The notes under the pieces are model-generated. The model did no database searches. It saw nothing but the letters and a program-made list of their open reading frames with translations, and was not told the DNA's origin. Shown here in pieces: positions 60,821 to 64,000 of a DNA stretch of 64,000 bases. The position numbers and the translations under genes were made by a program. This DNA is from JAHRVQ01 sp051278195 (GTDB taxonomy: Bacteria > Pseudomonadota > Gammaproteobacteria > Pseudomonadales > Azotimanducaceae), in NCBI GenBank assembly GCA_051278195.1, contig JBNMQM010000022.1, positions 1 through 64,000 on the forward strand, read 5' to 3'. The stretch's first letter is position 1, and each line of letters begins with the position of its first letter.

Positions 60821-62521
60821 TCAACTGTTGCCCTGTGGCAGAATTTGCTCAAGGGCCGAGTGCAGTTCTGCGGTTGCATCTGCAGACGGCCCCATCGCGC
60901 GCCAGCCCACGTGTCCGTCGGGGCGCACCAGCAAGGCGCCATTGTCTGCAATTTCACGCACGGCGGCCCAGGCGCCCTCGGGATCTCGGACCGCCGCATG
61001 AGCGCCGATCATCGTAACCGGGATACCCATACCTTCTGCGGCGTCGCGCCATGCGGCTCCACCGTCACCGGTGAGCAGGGTAGGGGCGCGGCGATCGATC
61101 AGGTCGAGGGTTGAAATCAGCGCTTCACCCTTGTGTACCCACGCATGCGGTAAGCGGGAACCCGGTCTCGTGCAGGGTACGTAGTCCGTCACAATGTTTG
61201 CGGGTTCTTGGTGCGTGGTGCCGTCCGAGACAATGGCACCGCGCTCATAGCTGTAACCAAAGTCGAGGCCAAACGTGTCGAAGTGCTCGGCCTGATTTTC
61301 GATGGCTGCCTGCACACGTGCCGCGCGTTCCGGCGCCGCTGCGAGCGTGCGGATTTGTTCTCGTGCCGCCACCATGTCGAGTTCAGCGGGTACGTCTAGC
61401 GCGGCTACCACCTCTGTCATCTTGTGGTGATTGGCGAGGCTGACGCGCGTGTTGGCTATAGCAATATCGCGTCGTTCCAACTCATAGGTCGCAAGCAGAT
61501 TTATGCCCGCTCGTTTGTCGCAAACGGCTGCAACCTTCCAGGCGAGATTAAATGCATCGGCCAGCCCAGTATTCAACCCCAGACCACCTGACGGCGGAAA
61601 ACGGTGCGCTGCATCACCAAGCAGCCATGTGGAGCCGTCGCCGTAGCGCTCGGCCACCTCGGCGGATAAAGCCCAGGTGGCGCGTGATACGAACTCGAAG
61701 GGATGGTCTGTGCCAATCGCACGTTCAATCATGCCGCGGCAGGTTGCTTCATCGAAATGCTCGGGTGTCAGCGCGTTTTGATTGTAGGGCGCCATGTAAA
61801 CCCAGTTCGAGTCGATGTCATGGGCAATAAAGATGCCTGGCTCCTCAGGATCAAGGTGCCAGTAGAGCACGGCTGGTCGATCGCCAACAACATCTCGCAG
61901 GTTAGCTTTGAAGTGCACGTTGACCCAGGTTTCCAAGCAAGCGGGCCCCTGCAGATCGATCCCACGCGCGCGCCGGACGCTGCTTCCGGCGCCATCACAG
62001 CCAAGCAGGAAGCGGCTGTGTATCTCTTCAACCGCGCCGCTGGCTCGGTCCAGCACCCGCGAGGTAACACCGTCGGCGGCCGACTCCATAGATTGCCAGT
62101 CGTGGCAAAAATCAACGGGTGCACCGGCTTTCTCGGCATGTTGCAGTAAGATCGGCTCCAAACGATGCTGCGAGATGTTGGTGAACGGCGCTGGGCCGAG
62201 GGTAAATATTTTGACAGTGCGCTCGGGCGTAGCAAGGTTAAGTCGACCGAGCGACGGACCCGCAAGCGTATGGGTCCACTCGATGCCCATGATATCTGTG
62301 GGTGCGCTTGAGACTGCACGCAAACTCACCTCATCGACACCGGCGGCACGAAAGATCTCCATGCTTCGGCCACTAATCACGTGCGCCTGAGGCGACAGAT
62401 GGAGACCCTCGCGCCGTTCGATGACGCGGTTGGCCACACCGAGTTGGCTAAGCAGAATTGAGCAAGTAAGCCCAACCGGTCCTGCGCCGACGATGAGGAC
62501 CTCGGTGCTAGACGTATTCAT
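60821..62521 (-). CDS. FAD-dependent aromatic hydroxylase (TfdB/PheA-type)
   Basis: A 566-residue flavoprotein monooxygenase. FAD binding is shown by I-V-G-A-G-P-V-G-L-T (residues 9-18), L-G-C-D-G-A-G-S-S-V-R near 170 and L-G-D-A-A-H-R-F-P-P-S-G-G-L-G-L-N-T near 295. The C-terminal thioredoxin-like domain of phenol hydroxylase relatives fits the length. It probably hydroxylates a phenol or polyhydroxy-aromatic. GC is about 65% over some stretches compared with about 50% around, suggesting acquisition. It is followed by the FAH hydrolase. Confidence 0.88.
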   Translation of the reverse strand: MNTSSTEVLIVGAGPVGLTCSILLSQLGVANRVIERREGLHLSPQAHVISGRSMEIFRAAGVDEVSLRAVSSAPTDIMGIEWTHTLAGPSLGRLNLATPERTVKIFTLGPAPFTNISQHRLEPILLQHAEKAGAPVDFCHDWQSMESAADGVTSRVLDRASGAVEEIHSRFLLGCDGAGSSVRRARGIDLQGPACLETWVNVHFKANLRDVVGDRPAVLYWHLDPEEPGIFIAHDIDSNWVYMAPYNQNALTPEHFDEATCRGMIERAIGTDHPFEFVSRATWALSAEVAERYGDGSTWLLGDAAHRFPPSGGLGLNTGLADAFNLAWKVAAVCDKRAGINLLATYELERRDIAIANTRVSLANHHKMTEVVAALDVPAELDMVAAREQIRTLAAAPERAARVQAAIENQAEHFDTFGLDFGYSYERGAIVSDGTTHQEPANIVTDYVPCTRPGSRLPHAWVHKGEALISTLDLIDRRAPTLLTGDGGAAWRDAAEGMGIPVTMIGAHAAVRDPEGAWAAVREIADNGALLVRPDGHVGWRAMGPSADATAELHSALEQILPQGNS

Positions 62522-62558
62522 AGTAAAACCACGAAAGGTACTTTAGTCAGCTGTATGT

Positions 62559-63221
62559 TCATTTTTTATCCTTGCTAATACCGTGCAGCACAATGTCCAT
62601 CACGGCATCAGCCATGGCAAGTGCACGCGACTGCTCAGTGGGGTCAAAGTTATGTACGCGCTGAACTAACGGCGCAGCGACAATAAACGACAGAACGGCC
62701 CCGTTCATCATGCTCATCAAGTACAACGGATCCGGTGAATTTTCGATTTCTGTGGCGTCTTCGATCATGCTCAACATTGTCGCCTCGAAGGGTGCGTAAT
62801 AATGTTGGGCCAAACGGTCCAGTCGAGGGCCAGGCGAGAAGGATTCAATCGCTACCAATCGATGAAGTTCCGGGCGCTCCGCAGAAAACAGAGCGTACCG
62901 CCGATATAACAGACGCAATCGTTGCGCGGGTTCTATGCCCTGAAGCTCCACGGCTGCATCCTTAAATGTGCGCCAAAAACCACTCCATAACTCTTCCACC
63001 ACTGCATCCCATAACGACCCCTTGTTGCCAAAGTAATAGCTCACGAGTGGGTGGCGAACGCCTGCAAGATCTGCAATTTTCGCAATTCTTGCGCCTTCAA
63101 ACCCATGTTCAGTAAAATTTTTAATCGCTGCACGGAGGATATCTTCGCGCGCAGGACCTTGTTCGGCCGGGCGACGGCCCCTGGTGCTTTTGGTGCTTTT
63201 GGTGCTTTTTGAATCTGTCAT
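62559..63221 (-). CDS. TetR-family transcriptional regulator
   Basis: A 220-residue TetR protein. The first 14 residues carry a repeat K-S-T (encoded by a 9-bp unit GGTGCTTTT three times). The helix-turn-helix is A-K-I-A-D-L-A-G-V-R-H-P-L-V-S-Y-Y-F-G-N-K. A helical ligand domain follows. It lies upstream of the hydroxylase in the same direction and divergent from the dioxygenase, so it probably represses both. A candidate operator lies directly before it. Confidence 0.9.
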   Translation of the reverse strand: MTDSKSTKSTKSTRGRRPAEQGPAREDILRAAIKNFTEHGFEGARIAKIADLAGVRHPLVSYYFGNKGSLWDAVVEELWSGFWRTFKDAAVELQGIEPAQRLRLLYRRYALFSAERPELHRLVAIESFSPGPRLDRLAQHYYAPFEATMLSMIEDATEIENSPDPLYLMSMMNGAVLSFIVAAPLVQRVHNFDPTEQSRALAMADAVMDIVLHGISKDKK

Positions 63222-63227
63222 TTGACA

Positions 63228-63247
63228 GTAAGTTAAATATAATTTAC
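63228..63247. promoter_or_regulatory. Candidate TetR operator
   Basis: The 20-bp block GTAAGTTAAATATAATTTAC is an imperfect palindrome (16 of 20 positions), 7-26 bp ahead of the TetR start, in the divergent region. TTGACA and TTGTCAA words flank it. Confidence 0.5.
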
Positions 63248-63406
63248 GCTTTTGTCAAATATTAAACGGCGCGTTTGGTGAAATTCTACCCATGCGACTC
63301 CCAGAGCGGATTGCATCTGGATACGCCGTGTTGTGACACAGCCGGGTGAATAGTCAGGTGGATAGTCACGCTCGGATTTTTCGGCGAACAAACACAGGAG
63401 CTCAGC

Positions 63407-64000
63407 ATGCAAAAACACGGCCGACTGCCAGAAACAGCTGTTTCACGAGGTAAAATCGCACCCGTAAAATTTGCACATGTGGTCCTTCGAACGGGTCGTT
63501 ACGAAAAAATGATCAGCTGGTACAAGACAGTGCTGGAAGCACAAGCAATGTATGCCAACGATTTTGTGACCTTTCTCACCTACGACGATGAGCATCATCG
63601 CATTGCCATCGCCAAAGCGCCGGCGCTTTTGCCGAAGTTGCGCACGCAATCAGGCGTTGATCATATGGCCTTCACCTATGCGACATTAGAAGATTTGCTG
63701 GCCACCTACGAAAGAATCCGCGCCCTGGACATCCACCCTTATTGGTGCATCATTCACGGCGGGACTACTTCCATGTACTACAAGGATCCCGACGACAATC
63801 ATGTGGAATTACAAATAGACAACTTTAGTACGCCCGAGGAAATAAACGCGTTTCTCGACGGACCACAATTTTCAGAAAACCCCATCGGTGAAGACTTCGA
63901 CCCGCACGAGATGGTTGATCGATTTAACGCCGGCGTATCACCAAACGAGCTAATTAAGCTGCGTAAAACTGGTCCCCGTGGACCAGAAACGATACCCATC
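63407..64000 (+). CDS. VOC-family extradiol dioxygenase-like protein, runs off window
   Basis: An open frame of 198 codons from the ATG at 63407 to the end of the window, with AGGAG seven bases ahead. It starts MQKHGRLPETAVSRGKIA, continues K-F-A-H-V-V-L-R-T and has V-D-H-M-A-F-T-Y and D-D-N-H-V-E-L-Q, giving His, His and Glu as the metal triad of catechol-type extradiol enzymes and VOC relatives. It probably cleaves an aromatic ring next to a hydroxyl. It is divergent from the TetR gene. The C-terminus is cut off. Confidence 0.82.
   Translation, partial: MQKHGRLPETAVSRGKIAPVKFAHVVLRTGRYEKMISWYKTVLEAQAMYANDFVTFLTYDDEHHRIAIAKAPALLPKLRTQSGVDHMAFTYATLEDLLATYERIRALDIHPYWCIIHGGTTSMYYKDPDDNHVELQIDNFSTPEEINAFLDGPQFSENPIGEDFDPHEMVDRFNAGVSPNELIKLRKTGPRGPETIPI

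Overview
The window reads as a stretch of chromosome from a Gram-negative, aerobic, heterotrophic bacterium, most likely a marine gammaproteobacterium. The signs are a long TonB-dependent receptor, outer-membrane-style lipoproteins, a CYP153-type alkane P450, a second P450 paired with a Rieske oxygenase, four intact short-chain dehydrogenases, two glutathione S-transferases, a TauD-type dioxygenase and perfect FNR/ANR boxes. The lineage is inference from gene content and moderate GC; no rRNA, tRNA or ribosomal protein gene is present to settle it. trpS is the only clear housekeeping gene. Everything else is accessory catabolism, small-molecule enzymes, transport and regulation.

Layout. 0-9.8 kb: small membrane proteins, a TMEM175-type channel, an SDR plus alkaline-ceramidase-like pair, a frameshifted pesticin-like muramidase remnant, a DUF1295 reductase-like protein, an alpha/beta hydrolase, an isochorismatase and a gamma-glutamyltransferase lipoprotein. 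10-19 kb: aldo/keto reductase, a BPSS1780-type membrane protein, a hybrid histidine kinase, an Lrp remnant, a cupin, a divergent LysR/DUF1348 pair and a secreted dehalogenase-like hydrolase. 19-28.6 kb: SDRs, a MATE exporter, a TIR stub, a membrane-fused hydrolase, a GST, an MFS/SGNH overlap pair and a GNAT gene with an apparent internal deletion. 28.7-33.3 kb: an IS3 remnant, DUF2130 and a hipBA toxin-antitoxin module with a strong candidate operator.

33.3-41.9 kb is the first catabolic block: an NTF2-like protein, an N-acyl-D-amino-acid deacylase family amidohydrolase, a GST and a NIPSNAP protein, then a 22-bp palindrome abutting a perfect FNR box ahead of the Rieske oxygenase and P450 genes, a tetraheme cytochrome c and a TauD dioxygenase. 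42.2-49 kb holds the TonB receptor with a good terminator, a GC-richer amidohydrolase lipoprotein with a repeat-plus-terminator leader, a stand-alone Cache-type sensor, and a cytochrome c lipoprotein whose promoter carries a second FNR box in the same geometry.

49-57.1 kb carries a cupin, trpS, an SDR, an 898-residue protein (degenerate receiver, metallo-beta-lactamase fold, two cyclic-nucleotide-binding-like domains) flanked by related direct repeats, CYP153, and an MddA-type methanethiol S-methyltransferase. 57.2-64 kb has a MATE pseudogene, then enoyl-CoA hydratase, an LLM flavin enzyme, a markedly GC-rich pair (FAH-family hydrolase and FAD aromatic hydroxylase), a TetR regulator and a divergent extradiol-type VOC dioxygenase that runs off the window end. 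Together these look like an aromatic hydroxylation and ring-cleavage route.

The best candidates for something undescribed are the 898-residue signalling protein with its repeats beside CYP153, and the FNR-controlled oxygenase and cytochrome promoters. Several decayed genes (muramidase, TIR, GNAT, Lrp, MATE, SDR, IS3) show a region with much turnover.
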